This document shows positions 39,912 through 49,238 of a DNA stretch of 64,000 nucleotides, piece after piece. The number at the start of each line of letters is the position of its first letter. The stretch's first letter is position 1. The stretch is from the NCBI GenBank assembly GCA_003762615.1, contig RIAZ01000023.1:26393-90392 (forward strand). The letters are read 5' to 3'. This DNA comes from Muribaculaceae bacterium Isolate-037 (Harlan). GTDB lineage: Bacteria > Bacteroidota > Bacteroidia > Bacteroidales > Muribaculaceae. The notes below the pieces were generated by a model. It ran no database searches. It was not told where the DNA came from and worked only from the letters and a program-made list of their open reading frames with translations. Both the position numbers and the translations under genes were made by a program.

Positions 39912-41087
39912 ATGGAGTGGTTCAAGGATGAATTAGATTTGGTGTTTGCCGGTACATCGCTTTCGATGATAGTCGTCAGTGTTGTCTGTGCGCTGGTGAG
40001 GTGGTTTCATGTGTGTGCCCCTTATCAGCACAATCCTTCGTATTATTATCCGGCACGCCCTATGGTGACGATGTTCTTCCTCAGCCAGCTTCTTTACATA
40101 CCAGTGGTACTCCATCCGTCAGATCCGGTGACACTTCTGTATGTGCGTCCGCTCCCCTTACTCCTTATGACGGCCTTCGTGCCGTTGATACTCATCCGCT
40201 TCTTCAAGGCTTCGACCTCGAAGAGAAGTGGGGCGACTACATTGGTGGGTCTCATTCCGGTGGTCATGGCTGTTATTCTCGAAATTATTGTCATCTGTGG
40301 AGGTGGGACGTTTATTCTGTCGGGAAGCAGGATGTATATGGCAGTGGCTGGATTGGTATGTTTTGTGCAAAGTTGCCTGATGCTGAAGTTTATGATATGG
40401 CTTATGCGTCGGGTGGAGCGTTATCAGATGGATGAATATTCCAATGAGGGGGATTTTCCGTTTAAGTTTGCTAAAAAGTTGCGGGTCTATCCAATGATGA
40501 TGGTGGCATTATGTTGGGTTATATCTTTCACAGGCAACAGGATATTGCTATGTTGTGTGTGGCTAGTGTTCTGTGTGCTGGCAGTGTTTTATACTATTAC
40601 GATTCTTCATCCGCAAAGAGGTGTGATTGAGAATGCGAGGGAGTATGGAGATGGAGTATCGGAAGATATTGAGCCGGTTTGCCAAGATGTAGCGTTGCCG
40701 GATATAATATCGGCAGATACTGAACCTATTGAGGGTGATGTCTTATCTGAATGGGTGCTTGATGAAGAGGTTAGACAGAAGGTACTTCAGTATGTCGGGG
40801 AGCATTATCTTGATCCACATCTGACCCGCCGGGGGCTTATCTCACTGTTTGACTACGGACAGCGCACGGATGCCGGGACTGTTATTTCCCATTACGGTTT
40901 CTATGAGATGGTTAATACGTTCCGACTCGAACATGCAGCCTGTTATGCACGTCTGCATCCCAACGAGACAAAGGAATCCGTGGCACAGGCATCGGGATTC
41001 CGCGATCGATTCGCGATGCGTCATGCAGAGAAGAGAATAGGGAGAGGGAATTCCGACCTGCTCGAAGGCTTCACCCCCCGCCTCTGA
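39912..41087 (+). CDS. Membrane-anchored AraC-like regulator
   Basis: 391 residues from ATG 39912 (an upstream TTG at 39900 is less likely). The first ~250 residues hold about seven hydrophobic helices (LSMIVVSVVCALVRWF, PMVTMFFLSQLLYIPVVL, LLLMTAFVPLILIRFF and others); an acidic linker follows (about 265-290). The C terminus (VRQKVLQYVGEHYLDPHLTRRGLISLF...TKESVAQASGFRDRFAMRHAEKRIG) has the two helix-turn-helix units of an AraC-type domain, though diverged: the second ends in FRDRFAMRHAEKRIG instead of the usual FNRAFKRETG-like pattern. It would sense a signal in or across the membrane and act on DNA directly. The target is unknown; the broken GH97 gene follows. Confidence 0.72.
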   Translation: MEWFKDELDLVFAGTSLSMIVVSVVCALVRWFHVCAPYQHNPSYYYPARPMVTMFFLSQLLYIPVVLHPSDPVTLLYVRPLPLLLMTAFVPLILIRFFKASTSKRSGATTLVGLIPVVMAVILEIIVICGGGTFILSGSRMYMAVAGLVCFVQSCLMLKFMIWLMRRVERYQMDEYSNEGDFPFKFAKKLRVYPMMMVALCWVISFTGNRILLCCVWLVFCVLAVFYTITILHPQRGVIENAREYGDGVSEDIEPVCQDVALPDIISADTEPIEGDVLSEWVLDEEVRQKVLQYVGEHYLDPHLTRRGLISLFDYGQRTDAGTVISHYGFYEMVNTFRLEHAACYARLHPNETKESVAQASGFRDRFAMRHAEKRIGRGNSDLLEGFTPRL

Positions 41088-41218
41088 CATTTCCTTCGGC
41101 ATCATGATTATAGAATGAAGTTGCCTATCAGTCCTCTTCATATAAGTGGGTCTAAGGTCAGGGGTCTGAGGTTTGCTGATTGATTTGAACTATAATACTA
41201 AGTAATATCTATAACGCT

Positions 41219-41872
41219 ATGAGTAAATACATTTTTTCATTGCTTTTGTGCATGTCGTTTTTTGCAACGCATGCAGCCAATTCTTATTTGCTGAAATCTC
41301 CTGATGGGCATATCAGTGTGGAAATCAATACCGGCAAGAATATCGGCTACACGATAATCAACGGTGAGAATCGATTGCTTGATGGAGGGGCGATCTCAAT
41401 GACCCTTGATGATGGGACTGTGCTTGGCAGTAATCCACGGGTGGCGAAGGTCATGCGAAAGTCAGTGTGTGATACGATCACGCCTCTTGTACGGTTTAAG
41501 ACTGCTAAGGATTGATTTCATGGACCGCTCTGACCAATGGATGGTAAATTTCTATGAGACTATGGCGAAAGAGGCAGCACGCAATCATATATTCATAGAT
41601 TTTTACGGCGCCTTAAAACCTGCGGGACTGGAGTATCGCTATCCCAATATATTGACTTATGAGGGAGTTCGGGGCATAGAGTATAACGGAGGGTGCGAGC
41701 CGGGAAATACGATATAGCTCCCATTCATACGTAACTCGGTGCGACCTATGGATTTTACACCGGGGGCTCTTGTCAACTGCCAGCCGGAACGTTACGGGGC
41801 GTCCTGGACAAACCTTGCTTGCAAAGGTACGCGAGCCAATCAGCTTGCGATGTATGTGCTGTTTGAGACCAT
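41219..41872 (+). pseudogene. GH97 glycoside hydrolase (alpha-glucosidase-like) remnant
   Basis: The 5' part (41219-41515) encodes a signal peptide and the start of a GH97 N-terminal domain (SYLLKSPDGHISVEINTGKNIGYTIINGENRLLDGGAISM), then stops. After a large internal deletion a different frame gives catalytic-domain pieces: DRSDQWMVNFYETMAKEAARNHIFIDFYGALKPAG...YEGVRGIEYN, an in-frame TAG at 41715-41717, then LPFIRNSVRPMDFTPGAL and RANQLAMYVLFE. Intact GH97 enzymes are about 650-700 residues. The 3' end is lost near 41872, after which similarity ends. Clearly non-functional. Confidence 0.85.
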
Positions 41873-42257
41873 GTTAAGACGATTTCATCAAAGTCTTAAT
41901 ATGGCCTGTCTGATATATTGTCATTGGAAATATATGCAATTGATTAAATCACGGACAGAGAGTATGTTTCTGTTACCCCGGTGGATTCGGGGTTATATGT
42001 TGTTAATTACTGATAATAAGATTGATAATACGGTCAGTATGGGCTCATTCGCATATCTCTCATACCGCGATTTCAATGTTCTTCAACATTCTGAGATGTT
42101 TCTAAGTGCAGAGGTACTAATATTTCAGTAATATCCAATAGAACACCGTGTTAAAAATGCTTTGCGCTCATGAAATGGATCATTTTTAGAGTGTGTAGTT
42201 CAAGACCATCTAACAGGTAGGCAATCGGATGCTCCACTCACAGTTGAAAACGGTGCT

Positions 42258-42446
42258 TTACACCCCTATTACCTGCAATATGGGCTCTCCAAGCACCTTT
42301 TCTATCTGCGATATGGTTTCAATCGTGAAATTGTGAGTGCCGCGCATCCACTTGCTTATCTCCGACTCTTTTTTATCAAGCATTGACGCAAGGTCTTTTT
42401 GCCGCAATCCGCGCTGTTCAAGAGGTAGATTTCGGCAAAGAGCCAA
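42258..42446 (-). pseudogene. XRE-type helix-turn-helix (antitoxin-like) remnant
   Basis: The piece LRQKDLASMLDKKESEISKWMRGTHNFTIETISQIEKVLGEPILQV is a typical Cro/C1 helix-turn-helix, as in HigA-type antitoxins. There is no ATG in frame before it, only a TTG, and a TAG lies 15 bases upstream of that, so the N-terminal part is gone. No toxin gene was found beside it. Confidence 0.65.
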
Positions 42447-42531
42447 TGGTGGCAGAGCCTACTCCTTTATACAATATAAATGTTGGTACATTTCATCGCG
42501 GGGCATATCGCCCAGCAGGTCTATGAAATAC

Positions 42532-42567
42532 GATAAGGCGGTCAGCAAGGATGTTGGCCGCCTTATC
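42532..42567. other. GC-rich hairpin
   Basis: GATAAGGCGG (42532-42541) pairs with CCGCCTTATC (42558-42567), with further partial pairing inside. It lies in non-coding debris upstream of the crp remnant; the likely origin is a terminator of a lost gene. Confidence 0.5.
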
Positions 42568-42647
42568 TTGCTTCACTTAATGGCTGAATTTATGGCTAAT
42601 ATGATACTATTTGCACCCAATCAGGCGTTTATCTCAAATAAAATCAT

Positions 42648-42655
42648 TAACTTTG
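42648..42655 (+). promoter_or_regulatory. -7 box TAACTTTG before the crp remnant
   Basis: TAACTTTG lies 5 bases before the ATG at 42661, so transcripts would be nearly leaderless for the remnant. It may now drive the intact crp gene 150 bases further on. Confidence 0.45.
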
Positions 42656-42660
42656 TGAAA

Positions 42661-42795
42661 ATGAAACGCCATTTCAATACACATATTGAAGGTATTGACC
42701 TTAAATTTTGGCACGACTTGATAGAAAGCCGTGGTATGCTTATTGCGTTCAATAGTTATGAAAGCATGAAAATGTCTGCTTTCAATCTTGTTTAA
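42661..42795 (+). pseudogene. N-terminal remnant of a second Crp-family gene
   Basis: MKRHFNTHIEGIDLKFWHDLIESRGMLIAFNSYE lines up with the start of the intact regulator at 42810 (MEKFNTYINHIEPEFWRELCVREGELRHFEKGE), with the same length and the shared FNT.I..I...FW...L pattern. After about 35 residues the match stops and the frame ends. No rest of the gene follows; a 50-bp piece resembling the crp 3' end lies at 46217-46266. Confidence 0.65.
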
Positions 42796-42809
42796 CATCG
42801 GAATAGTTC

Positions 42810-43382
42810 ATGGAGAAGTTCAATACATACATCAATCATATCGAACCGGAGTTTTGGCGGGAGCTATGTGTCAGGGAGGGCGAGTTGCGCCACTTTGAGA
42901 AAGGTGAAGCATTTGTCCTTGTCGGTTGTGTGGCGCGATATATCGGTTACATCCAGTCCGGCACCATGAAGTATGTTGCTTACTCAGCAAAGGGTGTGGA
43001 ACATGTTGTCGGTATGCAGTCTGACGGTGAGTTTATCGCTGATTTCCCGTGGTCGCTATATGGTAGAAAGGCGAGGGTATCTATCGTGGCTGTTAAGCCA
43101 AGTGATATTTATTGCTTCCTTACAACGAAAATTAAACTGATGATGGATGCTGACCCTGAAATGCAAGTAAGGGTGATGCACTCGACGGAAGCAATCCACA
43201 ATACCCTCTACGACCGCTATCTTGACCTGCATTGCAAATCACCACAGCAGCGGTATGATGAACTGTTGAGCACGTATCCCGACATCTTCACATGGTTTTC
43301 GCTCAAAGACATCGCCTCATTCCTTGCCGTCACCCCTACACATCTTAGCAGACTGAGAAAAAATTCCAAAATTCTGGGATAA
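42810..43382 (+). CDS. Crp/Fnr-family transcriptional regulator
   Basis: A 190-residue protein: an N-terminal cyclic-nucleotide-binding-like beta-roll (ELRHFEKGEAFVLVGCVARYIGYIQSGTMKYVAYSAKGVEHVVGMQSDGEFIADFPWSLYGRKAR) and a C-terminal helix-turn-helix (FSLKDIASFLAVTPTHLSRLRK). There are no Cys motifs of Fnr type and no clear cAMP-contact Arg-Ser pair, so the ligand is unknown. It is flanked by remnants of a related gene and by an IS1182 element starting 9 bases after its stop. Confidence 0.88.
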   Translation: MEKFNTYINHIEPEFWRELCVREGELRHFEKGEAFVLVGCVARYIGYIQSGTMKYVAYSAKGVEHVVGMQSDGEFIADFPWSLYGRKARVSIVAVKPSDIYCFLTTKIKLMMDADPEMQVRVMHSTEAIHNTLYDRYLDLHCKSPQQRYDELLSTYPDIFTWFSLKDIASFLAVTPTHLSRLRKNSKILG

Positions 43383-43490
43383 AAATGCCCGAGGCTGTCT
43401 AACAAGTTTAGGCAGTCTCTTTTCGTATGTGATTGCAAAAAGACAGTATAAAAAAATAAGGCTTTCTTGTTGAGATTCAGCAGGAAAGCC

Positions 43491-43521
43491 TTTGTCATGT
43501 CAGATAATTTTTGTAAATTTG
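43491..43521 (+). promoter_or_regulatory. Transposase promoter
   Basis: TTTG at 43491-43494, a 19-base spacer and TAAATTTG at 43514-43521: a full match to the Bacteroidota consensus, inside the left end of the element, 35 bases before the ATG. Confidence 0.7.
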
Positions 43522-43556
43522 TGTTGCATATAAATAACTTGTTATCAAAACATAAC

Positions 43557-45194
43557 ATGGCAAAATTAGCAATAAAATCCGACAATAGAAAACAAAATCT
43601 TCTTCTTCCGCCGTCATTGGATGAGCTTGTGCCGGAGAATCACATGGTGAGGGTGGTCGATTCAGTGATCGACAGCCTGGACATAAGCGATATTCTCTCG
43701 ACCTACCGTGGAGGAGGCAACAGTGCCTTCAATCCCCGGATGATGTTGAAGGTGCTTGTGTTCGCATACCTGAGCAATGTCTACTCATCCCGGCGAATCG
43801 AGGAACTTCTCCGACGGGATGTCTATTTCATGTGGCTTGCCGGAATGAAGCGCCCCGACTTTCGGACAATCAACTATTACCGCGGCAAACGTTTGAAAGA
43901 GGGTTTTGACGCTGTCTTCACTCAAGTCATCCAACTGCTTCATGACGAAGGTTTTGTATCGTTGAAAGTGCAATACATCGACGGAACGAAAGTAGAGTCT
44001 GTGGCGAACAAATACACTTTTGTCTGGCGCGGGTCGGTTGAAAAATATGATGCGAAGCTCAAGGCCAAGACAGAGGCGCTCCTTCAGCAGATAGAACAGA
44101 ACCATGCTCTGGAAAGCGGTGAGAATCCCGTTGCGGAGAATCTTACCGCGGAAGAGGTTGCCCGAAGAGTTGAGCGGATAAAGGAGAAAGTGGATGCCAC
44201 CGCATTGAGCAAGGATGAATCAAAGGCAATCAGGCAGATAGAGAAAGACTCCATACCGAGAATGAACAGGTACCGTGAGCAACTGGCGACCATGGGAGAG
44301 CGCAACTCCTTTTCCAAGACTGACCCTGACGCCACGTTCATGCGCATGAAGGAGGACGCGATGCTCAACGGTCAGCTCAAGCCCGGATATAACGTGCAGA
44401 TATCCACAGAAAACCAATTCATTACAAATTTTGGAATATATCAGCGTCCCACCGATACCCTTACGATGATAGACTATCTGGAGTCGTTCAGGAACCGATA
44501 CGGCATCCGGAGCGATGAAATTGTGGCCGACAGCGGGTATGGCTCCGAAGAGAACTATGAGTACATGCTTCGCAACGGCATGACCCCCTATGTCAAGTAC
44601 AATATGTTCCATGTCGAGCAACGGCGGAAATATCGCAACGATCCGTTCCGAGTGTCAAACCTGTTCTACAATCAGCAGGAAGACTTTTATGTATGTCCGA
44701 TGGGGCAGAGAATGAGGTTCATGCGTCAGGAAAAACGCCATACCGCCAGCGGTTATGAGCAGACCGTAAGCATATACAGAGCGACACGCTGCGAGGGCTG
44801 CCCGTTGCGCGGCCAATGCCATAAGTCAAAAGGCAACAGGCAGATAGAGGTCAATCACACACTCAATGAATATAAAGCCATTGCAAGAGATCTTCTGACA
44901 AGCGAACAAGGCCTGAGGCATAGGAGCAACCGCCCGATAGAACCGGAGGCAGTGTTCGGACAAATCAAGGAATGCGGCAAGTTCAGACGGCTTCGCCTGC
45001 GTGGACTGAGCGGGGCTAAAATAGAGTTCGGCCTGAAAGCCCTCGCCCATAATCTGAGGAAACTTGCCCTCGCAAGGGCCAAATCTTCGTCTGGACGTCC
45101 GTTGTCGCCTCAAAACACGCCTCAAACAAACCTCTCAAAGCTCAATATTGGATTTTGGTGCAGATTTAACAGCAATCGCCCCATCGCTGCCTGA
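43557..45194 (+). CDS. IS1182-family transposase
   Basis: 545 residues from ATG 43557, placed downstream of the promoter box; a longer frame from 43467 would start upstream of it. The N-terminal DUF772 domain is [25 protein letters not shown]...[41 protein letters not shown] residues lie near YIDGTKVES and [14 protein letters not shown], and the late Cys cluster [10 protein letters not shown] is typical. Intact, probably active. Confidence 0.93.
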   Translation: MAKLAIKSDNRKQNLLLPPSLDELVPENHMVRVVDSVIDSLDISDILSTYRGGGNSAFNPRMMLKVLVFAYLSNVYSSRRIEELLRRDVYFMWLAGMKRPDFRTINYYRGKRLKEGFDAVFTQVIQLLHDEGFVSLKVQYIDGTKVESVANKYTFVWRGSVEKYDAKLKAKTEALLQQIEQNHALESGENPVAENLTAEEVARRVERIKEKVDATALSKDESKAIRQIEKDSIPRMNRYREQLATMGERNSFSKTDPDATFMRMKEDAMLNGQLKPGYNVQISTENQFITNFGIYQRPTDTLTMIDYLESFRNRYGIRSDEIVADSGYGSEENYEYMLRNGMTPYVKYNMFHVEQRRKYRNDPFRVSNLFYNQQEDFYVCPMGQRMRFMRQEKRHTASGYEQTVSIYRATRCEGCPLRGQCHKSKGNRQIEVNHTLNEYKAIARDLLTSEQGLRHRSNRPIEPEAVFGQIKECGKFRRLRLRGLSGAKIEFGLKALAHNLRKLALARAKSSSGRPLSPQNTPQTNLSKLNIGFWCRFNSNRPIAA

Positions 45195-45216
45195 TTTTTA
45201 GTAATACGTCACAAAA

Positions 45217-45257
45217 AAAGAGACCATCTAACTTTTGATTGTTAGACAGTCTCTTTT
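45217..45257. terminator. Hairpin at the right IS1182 end
   Basis: AAAAGAGACCATCTAAC (45217-45233) pairs with GTTAGACAGTCTCTTTT (45241-45257) with two mismatches, then TATTTTTATT. It acts as a terminator of the transposase transcript and may block read-through into the next gene. Confidence 0.7.
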
Positions 45258-45271
45258 ATTTTTATTGGTTG

Positions 45272-45279
45272 TAACTTTG
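45272..45279 (+). promoter_or_regulatory. -7 box TAACTTTG of the 45.3-kb lipoprotein gene
   Basis: TAACTTTG lies 18 bases outside the right IS1182 end and 31 bases before the ATG at 45311. The -33 position falls on the IS terminus, so the present promoter may be a hybrid of IS and host sequence. Confidence 0.5.
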
Positions 45280-45310
45280 CAATTAATCAAGAAATAGGAA
45301 GCAAGCAATT

Positions 45311-46072
45311 ATGAATAGATTAGGTCTATACTTTCTGGCGTTATTGCAGACTTTGATAATTTGTTCTTGCAATAATAATGGCGATGAGCCAACGCCTGAA
45401 CCAATCAGATTCGCCAACCAAGAATATTCAATCCGTCTGGGTGTGGGCACAAACATCTCATTTGTTGACGGTGGCGGCGTATATGAACTTTCTGCCAGCA
45501 ATCCTGAGATATTGGGGAAATATAGCATTGAGGTCGAAACAAAGAATCTGCTCATCAATCCGGCAGCAACCGGACAGTCTTACTTGACAATAAAAGATGT
45601 GATCGCAGGAAGCTTGGTGACACTCAACATCACGGTCGAGGATTTCTATATGTCATTCCGTATCGATGAAATTGAAGGCAAAAACACAAATGAATATTTC
45701 GATATAGGCAGAGAAATAAGGTTTGTCAGAGATGCTGATAACACAAAACCTATATTAATCATGCGTCAGAATAAGCTTGATTATCACTGGCTCACAGTAG
45801 GCGAAGGCGTATTCGACATATCTCGAAGCGAGACCGAGATATTTTCGATGCACATGGCTCTCCACGGCAATCATAATGAAGAACTTGTGGCATTTGAGTA
45901 CACAATGAGTGGAGATGCAGGGTATATGTATATATTTGACCATTGGTTCGGTTACAACTGGCCACAAACTATAATGTCTGGAAGAGCTATCTCGGTAGAA
46001 AGGTGTAGGATGATTCTCACAGATACATTCAATGATTGTAAAATTACATGCACCTTACAGCCCCTCCGATAA
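45311..46072 (+). CDS. Hypothetical lipoprotein
   Basis: A 253-residue protein with lipobox LIICSC (Cys20) followed by NNNGDEPTPEP, a surface-type linker. The first half looks like an immunoglobulin/BIG-type fold (IRFANQEYSIRLGVGTNISFVDGGGVYELSASNPEILGKYSIEVETKNLLINPAATGQSYLTIKD), as in domains that begin many Bacteroidales lipoproteins. The second half is beta-rich and unrecognised. No partner gene; the IS lies directly upstream. Confidence 0.7.
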   Translation: MNRLGLYFLALLQTLIICSCNNNGDEPTPEPIRFANQEYSIRLGVGTNISFVDGGGVYELSASNPEILGKYSIEVETKNLLINPAATGQSYLTIKDVIAGSLVTLNITVEDFYMSFRIDEIEGKNTNEYFDIGREIRFVRDADNTKPILIMRQNKLDYHWLTVGEGVFDISRSETEIFSMHMALHGNHNEELVAFEYTMSGDAGYMYIFDHWFGYNWPQTIMSGRAISVERCRMILTDTFNDCKITCTLQPLR

Positions 46073-46216
46073 CCAATTATCATGCACTTTTGAACGTAAA
46101 ACGTAATAGGAACTCGACTTACGGATTGATATACGTGTTTGTCATACGTGTTTAATGACATCAAAAAGCGTTATTCAACTTGTATAAAAAGTTATACAAT
46201 ATATTTCCCCAAATAA

Positions 46217-46266
46217 ATCTTAGCCGGCTGAGAAAAAATTCCAAAAATCAGGGATAAAAATGCCCG
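46217..46266 (+). repeat. 50-bp copy of the crp 3' end
   Basis: Matches 43342-43391 (the last ~12 codons of the intact crp gene, its TAA and 8 following bases) with a handful of differences; the reading would be LSRLRKNSKNQG-stop. The shared stretch ends just where the IS1182 element begins in the other copy. Confidence 0.75.
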
Positions 46267-46267
46267 G

Positions 46268-46313
46268 TCTCAACATTTGTTGAGAGTTATGTCGTAGTTC
46301 TGTTGTAATTTTA
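46268..46313 (+). promoter_or_regulatory. Upstream region of the hydrolase gene
   Basis: A small perfect hairpin TCTCAACATTTGTTGAGA (46268-46285) is followed by TAATTTTA at 46306-46313, a one-off match to the -7 consensus, 58 bases before the ATG. An operator role for the hairpin is possible but not shown. Confidence 0.35.
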
Positions 46314-46371
46314 CCGTATTGAAGCAAAGTGGCTTCTTTATTAGACATTAAATCATTTAAACAACTCTCAC

Positions 46372-47664
46372 ATGAAAAAATCTTTCTTGGTATTTTTGAA
46401 TATATTATTGGGAGTCCTATTGGCAAATTCCCAAACCGGCCTATGGTCCGGCGATCTCGAAGTAATGGGCGTGAAACTGCCTCTTGTATTTCATTTGGAC
46501 GACAATAACCCAACCCTTGATTCGCCGGCTCAAGGCGCAAGGGGTGTCCCAATACAAATTAAGAGAATCGGGACCGACAGCCTATCAATCACTGTTCCCT
46601 CAATTAGGGCGACGTTTAGAGGAAAGTATGAGAGTGAACATATCACAGGCCTTTTTACCCAGAACGGTTTTCAAGTTCCACTTGTCCTTACTCCCGGAGA
46701 GAAAACATTACATAGACCACAGACCCCTAAACCACCTTTCCCCTACGGACAGGAGGAAGTGAGTTTCTCAAACGGAGACGCGGTTTTGAAAGGTACGCTA
46801 ACCTTGCCTGAAGGCTACAGCCGTGAGACTCCGGTTTTGATTATGATCACAGGAAGCGGACTTCAAAATCGAGACGAAGAGCTTTTTGAACATAAGCCGT
46901 TTGCGGTCATTGCCGACGCTTTGGCCAGAAATGGCATTGCATCTTTACGTTACGATGACCGTGGATTTGCCGAATCAACCGGTGACGTCGTTAACTGTAC
47001 AACAGCCGACCTTATGAATGATGCTTTAGCCGGTATCAATCTATTGCGACAGAAATTCAATAAGGTAGGTGCGCTCGGTCATAGCGAAGGAGGGACCATA
47101 TCCTTAATGCTTGGAGCCGACAATAAGGTCGATTTCATTGTAAGTATGGCCGGGATGGTGATTTCTGGCAAAGAAACACTGTTAGATCAGAACCATTATA
47201 CTCTCATTCAAAACGGTTATGACCAACAGACAGTTGACGAATACTGCGACCTCCTTTCTCTTGCTTTTGACAATAATAATTCTGTATCACAGAAATTGGA
47301 ATCATCAACTTTGCCGGCTGAATTAAAACAGAATCTAAGGATGGTAATTCAGCAGTCAAAGACCCCATATATGCAATACTTCATATCTATAAATATCATG
47401 AATCGTTTGCCAGACATTACCAGCCCCGTTTTGGCATTGAATGGGACAAAGGATATCCAGGTATCTTATGAAAAGAATCTGGGCGCATTAAGCAAGGGCT
47501 TGCCTTCAAACATCCATAATAAGATAATCCCCCTTGATAATCTAAATCATATATTCCAGAATTGCAAAACCGGCTCTTTAAAAGAATACGCAACAATTGA
47601 AGAAACGGTTTCTCCAGAGGTATTAGAGATAATCACCCAATGGGTTAAATCACTTAATAAGTGA
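46372..47664 (+). CDS. Secreted alpha/beta hydrolase
   Basis: A 430-residue protein with a signal peptide (to LLANSQ). The N-terminal beta-domain (GLWSGDLEVMGVKLPLVFHLDDNNPTLDSPAQGARGVPI) is the kind seen before secreted serine aminopeptidase/esterase-like hydrolases of Bacteroidota. The hydrolase core shows the oxyanion-side ITGSGLQNRDEE, the nucleophile elbow GHSEGG, an acid in ALNGTKDIQV and His in NLNHIFQ. Substrate unknown (ester or peptide). It lies 55 bases before the LRR lipoprotein gene, possibly co-transcribed. Confidence 0.85.
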   Translation: MKKSFLVFLNILLGVLLANSQTGLWSGDLEVMGVKLPLVFHLDDNNPTLDSPAQGARGVPIQIKRIGTDSLSITVPSIRATFRGKYESEHITGLFTQNGFQVPLVLTPGEKTLHRPQTPKPPFPYGQEEVSFSNGDAVLKGTLTLPEGYSRETPVLIMITGSGLQNRDEELFEHKPFAVIADALARNGIASLRYDDRGFAESTGDVVNCTTADLMNDALAGINLLRQKFNKVGALGHSEGGTISLMLGADNKVDFIVSMAGMVISGKETLLDQNHYTLIQNGYDQQTVDEYCDLLSLAFDNNNSVSQKLESSTLPAELKQNLRMVIQQSKTPYMQYFISINIMNRLPDITSPVLALNGTKDIQVSYEKNLGALSKGLPSNIHNKIIPLDNLNHIFQNCKTGSLKEYATIEETVSPEVLEIITQWVKSLNK

Positions 47665-47719
47665 GTGGCATAACTCATTTAGGCGACATCATTATATCAT
47701 TATTAAACTACAAATTACA

Positions 47720-49201
47720 ATGAGACTCAAAGATATAATTCTTACCTCAAGAAAAGTATTATCCATATTGTTGGGGATTGCAGCTTCTGTTTGCTTGGTA
47801 GCTTGCAGCGATGATGAGCCGAAAGATAGGTCGGAACTCATCACAATGTGGGTTTCGGCAGAAACTACCACCGTCTATGATGAGTGGTTGGATTCAGACC
47901 TTGAATGTATGCTTGTAAAATTCAGCCCAAATTCAGAATGGGAGCCTATGCCTATGGGCAAGATTCAAGGTTTCACCTACGAAGATGGAGTGGAATATGA
48001 ACTGAGCGTATATCGCACCACTCTCGCCAATCCTCCCGCCGACGGACCGATATACACCTATCGTCTTGACCGTATCATCAGCCGGAGTGTAGTTACGGTT
48101 TACACCCAAGGTCTTGATGACTACATTGAGGTTCCGGCCGAAGGAAAGGATTTCAGCATCGAATTCACCTCCAATTCACCATGTGAAATTGCACGAATAG
48201 TGGGTAGCATTTTCGGGGATGTCTCTTTGCAGAAAAAATCCGACAGCAACTACTCGCTTCTGCTGAAGATACCGGAAAACATAGGAATGGGGCGCGTAAA
48301 GAAAATCAGTCTGAGGTTCGGCAACGGAGAGGAGAAGAATATCGGTATATGGCAAATGCCGCGTAAATTCAACGCTTCAGAGACATTTGAGATGCCATAT
48401 TCAGGTTGTCTTGGCTATATGATAGGCTCTGACGAATCAAATTACGGCAAGATTCGCAATGTCAGGATTGTTGGAATGTTAAACACAAATGACTGTTATT
48501 ATCTTAAACGAATCCTCGAATCAAACGGGTATCAAGGTAATGGCGAAAAACCGGAATACACCATTGATTTGAGCCAAAGCGGTTTCGTTGCCGGAAAGGA
48601 AAGCCACTACAGCGATTGCAACATTTGCAATGTGCCTTCGGACTATCTGCCTACCGTGTTTACCAATGACGTGCCTGCGGGTGTTTTCACATCCAACAAG
48701 TATCTCACTGAGGTTATACTTCCGGAGGGAATCGAGATGATTGACCCCAGTGCGTTCAGCCACTGCACGGCTCTTACAACTGTTAATATTCCCTCAAGCT
48801 GCACAGAAATCGGCAGCAATGCCTTCAAGTCATGCGAATCATTGAAAAATGTATTGTTTCCATATATATCGCAGGACATTGACCTACCTCATCTACAAAA
48901 AATCGGTCAGTATGCGTTTTACGGCACTGGCCGTCTTAATAGTTTTGTGCTGCCGGAATCTTTGAAAGTTGTAGAGACAACATCTTTAAGTTTTTATGTC
49001 GATAAACTTTTCTGTTTGACAGAAGAACCGCCTGTATGGGAAATTCCGGGTAACGCCGGATATGTGCTTGGACCCAAACCTGACGGATGCACGTTGTATG
49101 TGCCTTACGGTTGTAGCGAGGCATACAAGGCTTCGGAGAAATGGGGCAAATTCAAAATAGTGGAAATGCCTGAAGATAAATGGTGGGAAATGATACCTTA
49201 A
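47720..49201 (+). CDS. BspA-type leucine-rich-repeat lipoprotein with DUF4377-like domain
   Basis: A 493-residue protein with lipobox CLVAC followed by SDDEPKD. Residues about 40-115 (MWVSAETTTVYDEW...LECMLVKFSPNSEWEPMPMGKIQGFTYEDGVEYELSVYRT) resemble DUF4377. The C-terminal part has LRR_5/BspA repeats (YLTEVILPEGIEMIDPSAFSHCTALTTVNIPSSCTEIGSNAFKSCESLKNVLFP) and ends in a capping CTLYVPYGCSEAYKASEKWGKF. BspA proteins bind host or matrix proteins at the cell surface. Confidence 0.83.
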   Translation: MRLKDIILTSRKVLSILLGIAASVCLVACSDDEPKDRSELITMWVSAETTTVYDEWLDSDLECMLVKFSPNSEWEPMPMGKIQGFTYEDGVEYELSVYRTTLANPPADGPIYTYRLDRIISRSVVTVYTQGLDDYIEVPAEGKDFSIEFTSNSPCEIARIVGSIFGDVSLQKKSDSNYSLLLKIPENIGMGRVKKISLRFGNGEEKNIGIWQMPRKFNASETFEMPYSGCLGYMIGSDESNYGKIRNVRIVGMLNTNDCYYLKRILESNGYQGNGEKPEYTIDLSQSGFVAGKESHYSDCNICNVPSDYLPTVFTNDVPAGVFTSNKYLTEVILPEGIEMIDPSAFSHCTALTTVNIPSSCTEIGSNAFKSCESLKNVLFPYISQDIDLPHLQKIGQYAFYGTGRLNSFVLPESLKVVETTSLSFYVDKLFCLTEEPPVWEIPGNAGYVLGPKPDGCTLYVPYGCSEAYKASEKWGKFKIVEMPEDKWWEMIP

Positions 49202-49238
49202 TTCATAAAAACAAACAGCTTAATAATACCAAACCCTG

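Larger units (their letters stand above)
43391..45253 (+). mobile_element. IS1182-family insertion sequence
   Basis: About 1.86 kb with terminal inverted repeats GAGGCTGTCTAACAA (left, 43391-43405) and, read inward from the right end, GAGACTGTCTAACAA (45239-45253). Each end also folds on itself: left GAGGCTGTCTAA with TTAGGCAGTCTC, right 45217-45233 with 45241-45257. No target duplication was seen at these boundaries. It carries one intact transposase. Confidence 0.8.

Noticed and set aside
42337..42660. The 5' part of a 152-residue frame ending in the crp remnant
   Set aside because: Only the last ~45 residues from ATG 42661 show similarity to anything; the upstream part is antisense to the XRE remnant.
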